Assembly: GCA_963691655.1 (NCBI GenBank) | Contig: OY829329.1 | Coordinates: 18,676,708-18,740,707, forward strand | From: Toxonevra muliebris | Taxonomy: Eukaryota; Arthropoda; Insecta; Diptera; Pallopteridae | DNA: 64,000 nucleotides | Direction: 5' to 3' | Part shown: piece after piece, positions 46,286 through 57,865 of the stretch | Layout: every line of letters begins with the position of its first letter | Numbering within the stretch: the stretch's first letter is position 1 | Program-made: the position numbers and the translations under genes | Notes under the pieces: model-generated | What the model was told of the DNA's origin: nothing | What the model saw: the letters and a program-made list of their open reading frames with translations, nothing else | The model's database searches: none

Positions 46286-47236
46286 GCCGCTGTCCAAATT
46301 AAGAAGTATTTGCCCATATTTTTGTTACTTTTACATCCCTATCACTAATTCCGATGTAGCTCCCGTCGTAGCTACAAATGATCAATTTGTGTTCTTAGTT
46401 CCGTCGTGGCCACAAAATCCCCCCAAAATTTTGAAATTCGGGAGATTGGATGAAAAGTAACTATCATAACTTTTCGTGATGGTTTTGTATGAATGCTAAA
46501 ACGAGAGCAGAAGAAAAATAAAGATAGTAAAACAATGTTTTAAAAATATTGTATTATTTTTTGAAGCAGATCAAATCTGAGGAGGATCAATTATAATTAT
46601 TAATTATTTGTGCATAATTTATTTTTTTAGGTTTTTATTTATTATACATAATTTGGCAAAATACCGAAATAAAGTTGATATTGTAATAACTTTTACATTT
46701 GAAAACTTCTCTTCTGCCGGATGAATTATTTTTACGTACGTGTAATTAACGCACATTATAACAACAGGAACTTGCGTTTTTCCATAGAACTCTATTTTGG
46801 TCTCCCTCGTCTCTTCATTAGTCGTAACAACATTTATCCACTTTGCACAAAGCTTCGCTTCCAAGTTCCGGTTTCTTGCTTTTGGCATCGTTGATTCTGC
46901 CATTCCAACTTTCTTATCTTTTCCAACACCATGCTGATATCCTCCGATAGAAATCGCAAAACACTCACAACGTGTCCTAAAGCTTTAATTCTCTGCTTTT
47001 GATTTGGCCTAAGTTCACCCTTCATTACATTCAATACACACTTGATTTCCATTTGAACTTTTTTCTGATATTGGGCAACGCTATCTTGGAATTTGTCGGA
47101 ATTAGGAATGCTATTTCTATTTGCCCCAAAAATTAGTTCTTTTCTTTCTTTTTTCATTATTTAAAAACATATTAACCTTCAAAAAATATAATCATTGGTG
47201 GGTGCCTAAATATTTTTCAGGGCAGTGTACACTGTG
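46286..47236 (-). mobile_element. Putative Tc1-like transposon relic
   Basis: The left end GCTGTCCAAATTAAGAAGTA with TTTGCCCATA and the right end, read in reverse, CACTGCCCTGAAAAATATTT with AGGCACCCA, are imperfect inverted repeats. The interior - strand has decayed text that may derive from a Tc1 transposase: MKKERKELIFGANRN, then KARNRNLEAKLCAKWINVV and a DEESKxEFYG-like region. Alignment is loose, so the family call is tentative. Confidence 0.4.
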
Positions 47237-47549
47237 ATTTCACTGCACTCCGAACAATTTGATTACGAGTTGTGCTAAAGAAGTGATAAGAACAGAACTC
47301 CTGATATGTCACTTTACTGGTCTCTGACTTGACATACAATCAATCTCCATTCATTAATCTACCATCTTATTCTGACAATTGCGACAAGCTTAACTCACGC
47401 CAGGTTGGCTGCGGTTTCTAACCTTAATTATATTAAAGTACTAAGAATTGTTCTAATAAATCTGTACTTTTATTTGTATAACAGTTATGTATACAGAAAT
47501 TTATATTTTAATAGTAGGGCATGTAAACTAAAATATAAATTGCTTAAAA

Positions 47550-50500
47550 TTAAATTTTTGATTTTTCACTACTGCTCAATTTGGTACTTTGAATTGCTTC
47601 ATGAAGAATGTTGAGAGCGAGATCAACTTTCTCTATTGTGGCATTTTCACCCATCAAGCCAATGCGAAAGGCATGTTCCACTGTTGGGCCCAAACCGCCG
47701 CTTATTTCAAAGTTATATCTGCAAAAAAAAAGAAGAAAAATACAAGTAAATAAATTTTAATTTTTAACATTAACTTGAATTTTTCTAAAATTTTACTCAC
47801 TTTCTCATTGCATATTCTGCAACTTTTCTCCAATCCACACCCATCGGAATCTTAATCGTATTGACAGTGGGTAATCGATCATTTGCATTAGGTACAAACA
47901 TTTCCAAGCCAATATCTTGAACACCGCATTGCAAACGATGTGAACATTCCTGATGCCGACGTATAACTGTTTTTAATCCTTGAGTACAAACTTGTGCTAA
48001 AGCTTCCCGCAGACCATACAGCAATGTTGATGAAATCGTATGATGATATATTCTGGGTGTACCAAAACAATTCCAATACTGACCAAGCAACAATGCATCA
48101 AAGTAATACACTTTAACTTTCGTTTTACGTGAGCGTATGTGTTCAATGGCACGTTTGCTGAATGTTATCGGTGTAATGCCTGCAGCTGCACCGAGCACCT
48201 TCTGTGATCCAGTATATGCGACATCAACTTTCCATTCATCCATATAGAATTCTGTGCCACCCAATGATGCTACCGTATCAACAATCAATAAACAATCAAA
48301 TTTTTTACATAATTCAGAAATTTCTTTTATATGCGGCTGTAAGATTCCAGTTGAAGAATCACCCTGAGCCACAAAGAAAATCTGCGGTTTATGACCTTCA
48401 AATGCAAATTCGATTTCTTTCAATGTCAATGAACGACCAAAGCGTGCCTCAACAAAACGTACATCACCACCGTAACGTTTTACCATTTCTGCAGCGCGAT
48501 GCCCCCAGATACCAGTAGTGCCCAGGAGTACAATATCACCATCCTCAATGAGATTACAAAGGGCTGCTTCCATACCAGCATGACCCGATCCACTAATACA
48601 CATTGTGGCATCATTTAAAGTTTGGAACATATATTTGAGGCCTTCTTTTATTTCATCCATGATCTGCAAATTATAAGTAAAGAAAAGTTACAATAACTAT
48701 TTTTTTTTAATATATGATTGATTTTAAACTCATCGTATTTTCTCTTTTATTTGAGTGTCAAGGGATAATGCATGTGTAATACATCTCATCTTATAGCTTC
48801 TTTTACTCAAACCCTAAGCTCATATTTATTCATAGCAAATTTGTAATGTTTGTTCATGTTCATATGGGGTTCAAGTTTGTTCAAATGTAAAAATCTGCTT
48901 ATCAAACTAATTACACTTTATTTTTAATAATCATGTTGTAAAAAAAATGTATATCTATAAAATTTTATCATGTTCATGTAGTGTTCAAGAGTGTTCAAAT
49001 GCGAAATCTGCTTGAAAACTTTGTTTGTCAAACTAATTATACTTTTTTTTTTTTTCGAAAAACAGCCATGCTGTATAATTTGTTTATGGAATTTCATTAT
49101 GTTCAAGCTGTATTCAAATGCTTACAGAAATTATTTCATATATTTGTGAAAATTGTAATATTGTATAATATACCAAAATATATATTTATAAATTTCATCA
49201 TGTTCATGTGGTGTTCAATAGTGTTCCAATACGAGTCCTGCCAAAGAGTTCTAATTTTAAAGCTAACTACATACTTTTATGAAGAAATCACATCCAGCAT
49301 AATATTTCATCATGTTCATATGGTGTTCAAGTGTGTTCAGATGTGAAACCTGCCCAAAAACTCTACTTTTTGGGCAGGTTTTTAATAATCATGCTGTATA
49401 AAATGTACATCTATAAAATTTTATCATGTTCATATGGTGTTCAAATGCAAAGTCTGTCTCAAAATTCTGCTTGCGGAATTAGTTTCATATATTTGTGAAG
49501 AGAATAATTTTGTATAATATATCAAAATATACAATACACAAACTTCAACATGTTCATGTGGTGTTCAATAGTATTCCAATATGAACACTGCTAAATAAAT
49601 CTACTTTTAAAGCTAATTGCGTACTTTGCTAAAGAAATCATACTCATGCATAACATTTCATAATGACCATATGGTGTTCAGGATGTTCAAATGTGAAACC
49701 TGCCTAAAAACTATAGTTATCAAACTAATAACACTGTATTTTTAATTATCATGCTTTCTTAAATGTATATCTATTAAATTCGTGTGGTGTTCAAGCACGA
49801 AAAAAAAAAATGAATATAAATTTATCAAAATCGGTGCAGGAACGTCATATAAAGAACATACTATTTGAAGCCCAAGAGCAACTACCAAAAATTCCACGAA
49901 TGAACCTGGAGATGTTCATTAACTGTAGAGTATTGTTATAAATAGATTTCTGATATCAGTGTAGATTTTCTGTCTGATTTTGGCAGCACTTTAGCATATA
50001 AAGATCACAATAGACCACAAATTATACCCTTGATGACACTGTAGTATTTCCTCTAAACAGTATTTTCTCTAAACCTAACTTAACTTAGTGATGACCTCAG
50101 AAGAGGGTGTAAGGGATAATCACCAAAGAAACAAACCTCAATTAACGCCTTGGGAATAGGAGCATTGTATCACCCTAAGCAGTGAACTAAAAAGTTATCT
50201 CTGAAACCCACTTGAACCGCAAGTCGACGTTTAAATTATGCACCAGAAAGAACAGAGCTTTACATTCATAAAATACATGAAAATCAGTTTTAAAAATCTT
50301 TCATTAATCCAGGTCAATCTGTCTGCTTTTTATTTGATGCATTTATATTTTAATTCAATGATGATTCGATTGGACTTTATACAATCCTTAATCAGAATAA
50401 CTTTTGTAACGTTGATAAAAAGATTAATTTTTTTTTACCAGTAAAAATATGAATATAAAAATTATAAACTTATTTAACTGTGACGACTTAACAAGTCAAG

Positions 50501-50792
50501 AGAATATATTATCTGTCTGGTGGTAAATGATGCTGAACGTTTCAATCTCAAAGTCTAATTATCCCCACACATAAAAAATGTTGATTTGCCTTGTATTCAA
50601 TCCTAAATAAAACAAACGTTTTGTTTATATTTTCTTCTTTACCTGTAGGCACTCAGGATGTAAATGTCCTAAAACCGGATTGCACATTGCATCCAAAACC
50701 CGAGCTGTACAATTTGATGGTCCAGGACCCATTAATGTTTTATTGGGTACATATAGATGATGTTTCAATGCTAAAGGTGGTGGAACTTCCAT
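47550..50792 (-). CDS. Alanine-glyoxylate / serine-pyruvate aminotransferase (3 exons, 393 aa)
   Basis: The - strand exons are 50792-50643, 48663-47801 and 47718-47550, joining in frame (1182 nt) to 393 aa; human AGXT has 392. The start is [20 protein letters not shown] with MGPGPSN. Exon 2 starts IMDEIKEG and has the [12 protein letters not shown] loop, the cofactor Asp in [12 protein letters not shown], and the pyridoxal-phosphate Lys in [14 protein letters not shown] (about residue 205). Exon 3 has the [19 protein letters not shown] region that binds the substrate carboxylate. It is a class V PLP enzyme transferring an amino group to glyoxylate or pyruvate, expected in peroxisomes or mitochondria. 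The C-terminus is SKI, a PTS1-like tripeptide. I preferred the ATG at 50792 over the upstream 50831 ATG, which adds a basic, non-family stretch. It corresponds to Drosophila Spat. Intron 1 (2.0 kb) carries a tandem array. Confidence 0.96.
48845..49800. repeat. Satellite-like tandem array in aminotransferase intron 1
   Basis: About nine units of roughly 105-130 bp, each marked by CATGTTCATRTGGTGTTCAA (near 48858, 48969, 49098, 49199, 49312, 49427, 49548, 49670 and 49785). Units fall into types that recur in order (one type with ACTAATTACACT and AATCATGCTGTA, another with TTTCATATATTTGTGAA and GTATAATATA, another with TTTTAAAGCTAA), giving a higher-order period of about 340-360 bp. No coding sequence. 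Confidence 0.8.
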
Positions 50793-52906
50793 TATTCTGT
50801 TTTTTGTTTTTTCTTTTATTTTACGACGCACTTATTTAATTAAAAATAGATTTACTAAACGACGTTGAACCGTTTAAAAGCACACAAACTATTTATATGT
50901 GATGGTAGTGAAGAACGTTCATTCAATTTATATGAAAAAGCAAATAAATGTGCGGTTAAAATTATTATGCGGCTCTTTGTTATCACAGCTGAATTTTAAA
51001 TTTGTTTTTTTTTTGGTTCAAACACAAAACCACTAAATTTGTTCCAGAACAAAGTTCTAGTATGTTTAAGATCCTCTACTTCAGGTTAAATATTTTTTAA
51101 TAAAATGAATTTGCTTTTTGGGTTAGCATTCATTTTATACTATTCGCTTATCGCGTTATTTCAATATTATATACTTCTTAGTATATAATGTGAGACAGAT
51201 ACTATCAGAATATGTACGTATTATTGTAGAAAAACAATTTTTTCCCTTATCAGAATGTGTTTTAATTATATTTGAATACGTATTTACATATGAAAATTGC
51301 ATTTATTTAGTGAGGAAATCCACATATTCTTCATGATGAAAAAGATTAAATTTGAGGGCAATGTACATATGTATGTATGTACTTATATTTGTTTGTATGC
51401 TAACATAAAATAGTATATGCATTTGACTTTTTTTTACCTAATACCTGATGGCAAACATGAGATATTATATGCCCTCATAAAATTCATTTCAAAAGAAACA
51501 GAGAGAGAATATCTCTCGCTATACTTTCAAATTCAATTGATAGTTTCAATTAACCAATCGTTGTAATTGGATTCGATTTAATGACAGAAAAAATCTCTTA
51601 AACCGTAGGCTCTATACTTATAGTTTCAAAACCTGCAAAATTTATTAGAAAGATTAGATAGGAAGAAGATAACTTTTGACACTTTGCTAATTAATTACAC
51701 GCTCCAACAAATGAAAGTTTTTTTTTACTTGGAACAGAGTAACTGTGGTATAATAAGTATTGAAAATGGGTGATATTTTTATAAATATATTTTTTTTTTA
51801 TAAATTTACTTCTTTTTTAGCTCAACCCTCAACCATTTTTCCTTACCTCAATTTTTACAGATTTTTAATAAAGTTTTATAAATACAAAAAAAAAATGTAA
51901 ATATTGGAATTTTGCAAAATTTATTAAAAGTTACCAAAAATAGAAGCAAGGAGAGAAGGTTGGGTTATTGGCTCAGACGTTAAACCATCACCTTTGTAGT
52001 TTTTATATTTACCATTGATTACAGTGATGTGTGATCCTTACCCCTTGAAATGTTGGAGGCTATAATTTCTTTCAACAAAAATGTTCAGCACAAAATTTTG
52101 TTCCAGTATTACGCTATGGTTACTCTGTTGTAAAAACTCTGTAGGTCTGTGTTATCACTAATTATTATATATTACAGAAACTCGAAGCCTTCCAAGCGAG
52201 TATTCTTGTCATAAGGCTTTTGTCCAGAAGAAAAGCCGATGCTAGAGAAGGAAATCCTTCTACAATGCGAGGCACTTACTTTTAGTAGGAAAATATATCT
52301 GCTCATTACTAACCAGATAGTTGGAATATTATATTCTAGAGCCTTAGTCCTTACAGAAACTCATCTGTGAGATTGGCGTATCTAAGTAATTATAATTAAG
52401 CTCCAACTTAGGATATAATAGACCTAAATGGTTGCAGTACGCTTAACCCATCTGCCACTCCATCATTTCAAGTAATTTAATAATATGTTGGGGAAATGTA
52501 TTGCTCTAGGCAGCAGTCAATGAAAATCTTTTTGGAGAGCCATATATCCAACGAGGTTGCTGTGAGGTAATAGAATCTGGTAGGTGGCATAAGTGATAAC
52601 CATCCAATAATCTACCCTTCTAGCTTGTTTGAGAAGATTTGATTAGAAATTTTCTTGATTGAAATTTAAATTGAATACTTTCATATATGGGCTCAAATTG
52701 AGTCTGAATCAATCGATTTCACACCTTTGTCTGTGTAATTCTATATATGCGTCGATATAAATCCTGCATTTTTTACAGGTTGCGATTCCACAATTTTGGT
52801 AAAGTGATAACCTGTGGTTGTTATCACTCTCGTACCAGTTTCGAGCTGAATTAAAGGAGGTCGACCATTGATTTTACAAAGAACACCTTCAACTTATATT
52901 TATAGA
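50793..52906. other. Upstream of the aminotransferase gene; no gene recognised
   Basis: AT-rich DNA presumed to include the aminotransferase promoter near 50800-51000. A short inverted repeat AGTGATAACC..GGTTGTTATCACT lies at about 52801-52828. Sequence at 52170-52330 is less AT-rich but gives no family I recognise. Confidence 0.45.
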
Positions 52907-53389
52907 CTAGAGTATCTCTCCACTGGTCTTTGCTCCGGAAAATTTGGAGGATTGGCCTCTCTTGGTACAAAAACTATGTTATTACTTTGGTATCACTCCA
53001 GCCAGAGCTTTCTTGCCGTAGTGACATGATTCCAAATCGAGCCAAAAATATGTGGGCACATTGTACTCTCTTATGAAAGGAAGAAGTCTTTTTTGCAAAC
53101 ATTCTTTGATGTATATTTCGGTATTTATAGAGCCCACTGTAACAAATGACTTGCTTCTTTTGCCGCAACTGCATATAGCTTGCACGACCAGGAATTTTTT
53201 ACTTCATTTTCTTCACTCATTTTGATCAAACTCACAACAAATCGACATGTTTGTCATTAAAAATAACAACTGACATATTTTTCAAAGATAACTAGATCAA
53301 AGAAATTTTTGAATTTTACACCCAAAAAAAATTATTAGGTAAAACGTGTGTTAAGATTTTTTCAATCTCACTCCTTATTAAAGATCCGA
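52907..53389 (-). mobile_element. Deleted copy of the DD37E transposon
   Basis: The right part (about 53199-53389) matches 41730-41890 almost base for base, including the inverted terminal repeat. The left part encodes, on the - strand, AICSCGKRSKSFVTVGSINT, CLQKRLLPFIREYNVPTYFW, LDLESCHYGKKAL and a region with PREANPPNFPEQRPVER. It has an internal deletion at about 53188-53199 and lacks the left end. Counting here gives 37 residues between the second Asp and the Glu. Confidence 0.85.
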
Positions 53390-53739
53390 TACTATGTACC
53401 ATGAACGTACCATAGATTACGGGCATATGAATCCGGAAAATTGTTTCTTGAATATTATCAACATTTACGTAAAAAATGTGTTACCTGTCGGTCAACTAAA
53501 TTCAAAATATTGTAAAGTTTTGCCTTTGGCCATACTTTACCCAAGCTACTAGAAGAAATGTCAAACTTAGACCAGAACTTTCATGAATATTGTAAAAGAG
53601 ACTACCCGAAAGATTCCTGGAAAACGATAATCTTAAAAGAAATTGAAGACTGCAGTAAGTCATAGAATAAGATAAAACTAAAGGGCTTTTCATTAAGCGT
53701 GTCTGAATTTTAAAATTGAATAAAAGTTGTTGTGTATGA

Positions 53740-54080
53740 TAGAAACCTTTATTGCGGCTTAAAGTACATTCAATACCATTATGTTTTAGAATTGATATCA
53801 TTCAAATGGTCTCCTCGTCTTTGTTTGCATCTGAGTAAGGCCAACTCCTTGTGCACGACGAGGAATCTTGAGGTTTGGGTCTTCAGCCTCACCTTCAACA
53901 GCAATATTCTATGTTGTATCGTACAGGGACAAGTCCAGGCAACCGAACCTCTTTGCTCGCATTTCGCGATAATTTGTTCAATTGAAGAATGACAGTGCTG
54001 CCACTTGAGACTTCAGAGCAATAACCTGTCAAAATTCGACTGACTGTTGTTCGTCAATACCGTGCCAGTATTGTATGAAT
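53740..54080 (-). mobile_element. IS630/Tc1-type transposase N-terminal fragment
   Basis: The reverse complement in shifted frames reads VIALKSQVAALSFFN, then EDPNLKIPRRAQGVGLTQMQ. The sequence VxxDPNLSIPRRAQELGLS is characteristic of the helix-turn-helix region of a widespread insect transposase group (with an N-terminal DUF4817-type domain). The hairpin element at 57109-57360 carries the C-terminal end of a transposase of the same kind. Confidence 0.6.
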
Positions 54081-55277
54081 CGATTGTTATAATCGGCCGA
54101 GTATTAGAATTTTCTATTTTATATGGGATTCACCATTAACATCATGAAAAATGTCAACAGATTTCATATTAAACACCCAATTAAAATGCAAATCACTCCC
54201 TCAATTAATGATATCAATATCAAATCCTTCATTATTACGGTATTTTTAATACGAAAATCAATTCAGTAATGTGGTCGTCAACTGTAAAAGATACCCTGAT
54301 TTCAATTGACGTAGCTAAGTATATTTTAATCGGATTTCAATTTTAAATTTGATTAGCTTGACTGTTTTAATGACTGACTAACTTATATATACATATACTC
54401 ACGGGTAATATTGTCAGCTAAAGTTAATACTGCACGTTTCAATATTGATTGATGTTAACTCAATATTACACAATATGTGTATAAATCGATGGTTAAACTC
54501 ACAGATGTTTTAATTGCACTTTTGGGTGAAAATTAGTTAACTGCAGTTTCTAAGCCTTCAACATATTACTAGCCTATTGTGCAGTTGTTATAAGTGATTA
54601 AACAATGATATAAGCTCAAAATAAAGTTTTAAATCGGTGGTACCATAAATGGTTAAAAATTTGAATTCTTGAATTTCTATATATTTGGGGTGTTGAAAGC
54701 GTGAGCTTAAACATCGTTATACTAAATTCTAAAAATGAAATATTTATGTTCTTTACGGCACATACCTTAGTACATTTAAGTACAGTATAAATATGTTTAC
54801 ATTTACTATTTTCTAGTATATAAAATATCAATGAGATCAATTCGAAGTAACCTTGGCATAATACAGCAAACAAGTTCAAAAACCTATAATCAATCTATAC
54901 ATGTGTGTACACATGGAAATATGTATGTAACTGTAAGCATTAAATACTCAAAGGTTGAAAAGGTTATTTGAAAAAAAAAAAAAAAAAAAACATAAATATA
55001 GAGCTTGCTAAGTTTGCATTTTTGATACTAAAATCTATATATACTTATGCACATATATGATGAACCATCTGCTTTAAGTTGAAGCTTACATATAGCTGAA
55101 GTGGTCCTTTAAAAGTTTTGAAGAGCTTTGTAGGCATCCGTTAATCGAAGCATGAAACTAATGAAGTCATCAAATTATAGGATCTTACTCTCGAATTTTT
55201 AGCATAAGTTAGATTAGGTTTGGAAGCATGTTCGATCTGACTGTTCATTTTCAATCGAAGACCAATTTCGGTCCATT
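54081..55277. other. Intergenic, no gene seen
   Basis: AT-rich DNA with a long A-run at 54971-54990. No repeat family or exon recognised. Confidence 0.5.
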
Positions 55278-55935
55278 ATGAGTAGAGTTCGACGGAACGT
55301 TCGGCATCGGCATTTGGTATTCAGCTTCGGTTCGGATTCGGCCCACAATAGCCGAACACAAGAATATTGGCACCACAGCCAGAATTTATGGTTAAAAAAA
55401 ATAATTGAAACCAAGTATTTTTCTGCTCCTCCATCTAGTTTTGCAAATGAGCAATTCTTTAGTGCTACAGGCCAGTTTTATAAAGATAGGATATGGCAAT
55501 TGCTTGATACAAATGCCGACAAATTATTACTTTAACACTATAATATAAAGTTATATAACTTTGATTAATAATAATATTTTGTTTTTAGTTTTTGTGTTTT
55601 GTGATATCATTTTACTGTATCATATTAGTAATATGTATTTTGTGTTTAATGAATTATAAAAATAAGTGTTTTTTTCAACGGCTCTGAATTTTTTTTATTG
55701 ATTTTAAACATGATACTATTATAAAAATAAAAAAATAAAATATTTAAATAATATACAAAAACATTTTTATTTAAAATTGACCCAAATTGATCTAAATAAA
55801 TAAATAAAAGTAAAAATTATTAATTTATTTTTATACTTATTATAATTCAATTTCTGTTCAAATGTTCGGCCTTCGGCTTCGGCCGAACAATGAATTTTAG
55901 TTGAAGTTCGGTTCGGCTTCGGTAGGAAACTACCA
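55278..55935 (+). mobile_element. hAT transposon relic with TTCGGC-rich ends
   Basis: The + strand ORF ends in a hAT C-terminal dimerisation motif: IETKYFSAPPSSFANEQFFS, ATGQFYKDRIWQLLD, NADKLLL (about 55400-55535). Both flanks carry GC-rich short repeats: TTCGGCATCGGCATTTGG and CTTCGGTTCGGATTCGGCCC at 55303-55345, and TTCGGCCTTCGGCTTCGGCC and GTTCGGTTCGGCTTCGG at 55863-55922. These could be subterminal repeats of the element. The N-terminal transposase is missing. Confidence 0.7.
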
Positions 55936-56277
55936 CGACCCAAAATTCACATGGAATTAAATTGAAATCAGTTTGGTACTCTTTATAAATTTCAGCAAAT
56001 TCCATATCATTACCTCGAATATATCTGCAAAGTTATCACGAGCATTTTAATTTTGATTTGGTATTTGAAACCTCTTTTTCTTTTTTTTTCTTCAGACCTA
56101 TTTAAAAAGTAAAACTTCGTATTCTTATTCTGTATTTTTTTGGCTCTCTATGCACACATCAAAAAATTAAAGGGATATCCTTTAAGGACATAACAATTTT
56201 ATCTATTAATAAAACACAGAATTTTTTGAGATATTGAGTTAAATTTATTGTGGGTGTAGTGCATTCTTACATTTTAT

Positions 56278-57108
56278 TCAATTCAATTCAGTCTACAGAA
56301 AATTTCTTACAGACTATATATAAAGTTCAATTAAAAATAGTGAAAAGTTTTAACTTAAATCTATAAATACTAACACTAAAATCAATAATGTTTTTATAAT
56401 TATTGCATAATTGAACGCATCTTGTGATTGGATCATTTATAGCATAATTAGTTCTGTGCGTTGAAACGATAAATAAGCGATTTTGCCTTAAGTCTCGAGG
56501 CGGAATATAAAAATTAAATAAATCGGTTAATTGCATACAATTTATTTTGCAATTAATAATATTAAAAGCAAATATTAAAGATAGGTAAATTCTTCTCTCA
56601 TATAAAGACTGAAGACCAAGTAATTTGCGTCTCCCGATGTAAGAGGGCAGAAAATCATTCCAATGCAATTTATACAATGCAAATTTCGTAAAAACTTTTT
56701 GAACCCTTTCAATTTTATTAGAATGAACGTCATAATACGGATTCCAGATCAAAGAGCAATAGTCCAGGAGACTTCTAACTAATGAGATGTAAAGCGATTT
56801 CAATGTTAGAGGGTCAATGAAATCTTCAGTGTTTCTTCTTATAAAGCCAATCATAGCAAAAGATTTAGAAACAATGTAATCGATATGTTTGGAAAACGAA
56901 AGTTTCGAGTCAAAAATAATTCCTAAGTCTTTCATCTCATAGTACCTATCTAAAGAGCAGTTACCCAATATATAATTAAAATCAATATTTTTAACCTTCT
57001 TAGAGTACGTAACAATACCGCATTTCTTTACATTAAGATATAAATTGTTTGCTATGCACCATCGCTCAAAAGCCATAATATCAGATTGCAAGTTAAAACA
57101 ATCAGATT
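56278..57108 (-). mobile_element. 5'-truncated LINE inside the fold-back element
   Basis: The - strand frame 57091-56327 is an intact RT-thumb and C-terminal part of a CR1/Jockey-group LINE: FERWCIANNLYLNVKKCG, KDLGIIFDSKLSFSKHIDYI, SLVRSLLDYCSLIWNPYYD, and VHSNKIERVQKVFTKFALYK. The 5' part (endonuclease and RT palm) is absent, typical of incomplete target-primed insertion. The flanks TTTTAT and ATTTAT may be the target duplication. The open 254 codons suggest recent insertion. Confidence 0.8.
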
Positions 57109-57360
57109 ATTTATGAATGAAATTCGATTTTGGTCATATGACCACCACGAGCCCGTTTACGGCGAAAACGACCGTCAATGGAGAGCGCTATCGTGTTATG
57201 TTGGAAGATTATTTGTGGCCAGAATTGGATGAACTTGACATTAACGATATGTGGTTTTAACATATGCGTGCGAGAGTGGTGGAAAATTGGGTCCAAAGAA
57301 TCGAACGCTGTAAACGGGCTCGTGGTGGTCATATGACCGAAATCGAATTTCATTCATAAA
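57109..57360 (+). repeat. Hairpin core carrying a transposase C-terminus
   Basis: 51-bp arms: ATTTATGAATGAAATTCGAT with TTTGGTCATATGACCACCAC and GAGCCCGTTTAC, and its inverse. The loop reads on the + strand VNGERYRVMLEDYLWPELDE then LDINDMWF, jumps over a deletion, and continues ARVVENWVQRIERCKRARGG with HMTEIEFHS and a stop. These are the second-Asp lead-in and the extreme C-terminus of an IS630/Tc1-type transposase. The left arm is an inverted duplicate of that C-terminal coding end. Confidence 0.85.
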
Positions 57361-57460
57361 ATGTAATGCTTGCACTACACCCACTATTAATTTGAACTCA
57401 ATATCTCAAAAAATTCTGTGTTTTATTAATAGATAAAATTGTTATGTCTCTAATGGAAAA

Positions 57461-57706
57461 CCCTTTACAAGAAACTTATTTCTCTTATTTTTGAGGTGAA
57501 ACTTTATTTGTATTGTTTAGTGCTATTATTGTGTATTATTATTATTATTATTTTTTTTTTTTTGAAAATGAAAATTTTGTAACAGGAACCCCGTTTTCGT
57601 TACACTAATAAGAAACGATGTTATGTTGTTGTTAGTGTTTAGCAAACTAGGTTATGTGGGGATCGGCTATATACAATCAAGCAGAGAGTAGACTTCTGGC
57701 AGTTTT
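57461..57706. other. Spacer between the fold-back element and the first MITE
   Basis: AT-rich, with an ATTATTATT run at 57532-57552. No gene seen. Confidence 0.5.
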
Positions 57707-57865
57707 ATCTCACTACCCGTCTCCACGAGCAATAATTCATTGCATGAAGATTATAATTTTTTGTTGTTTTCCGTATAAAATACAAAAGTATTGTTTGCTG
57801 TTTTTTAATTTAATATGGGAAACAACAACAAATTTTGAATTTCATGCAATGGTGTTATGTGCTTT
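57707..57865. mobile_element. Palindromic MITE, copy 1 (one end decayed)
   Basis: The left end CTACCCGTCTCCACGAGCAA with TCATTGCATGAA is followed by TTGTTGTTTTCCGTATAAAA. The second half reads GGGAAACAACAACAAATTTT and TTTCATGCAATG, inverted with respect to the first. The outermost right end (ACGGGG side) is missing. Same family as 59495-59655. Confidence 0.75.

Larger units (their letters stand above)
56186..57448. mobile_element. Fold-back element with about 150-bp inverted arms, interrupted by a LINE
   Basis: Outer arms: 56186-56277 and 57358-57448 are inverted copies (shared text CTCAATATCTCAAAAAATTC and TGTGTTTTATTAATAGATAA). Inner arms: 57109-57160 and 57310-57360, inverted with one mismatch, lie directly inside the right outer arm. 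On the left, a 5'-truncated LINE (56278-57108) separates outer from inner arm. Without the LINE, the arms would be continuous and about 145 bp long on each side of a 149-bp loop. Confidence 0.85.

Noticed and set aside
48845..49800. CRISPR-like array (repeats with spacers)
   Set aside because: Repeat units are diverged and the spacers are themselves related; this is a eukaryotic tandem array in an intron.
50793..50831. Longer aminotransferase N-terminus starting at 50831
   Set aside because: The additional 13 residues (MRRKIKEKTKNRI) are unlike the family; [12 protein letters not shown] aligns with the normal start and gives the usual length.
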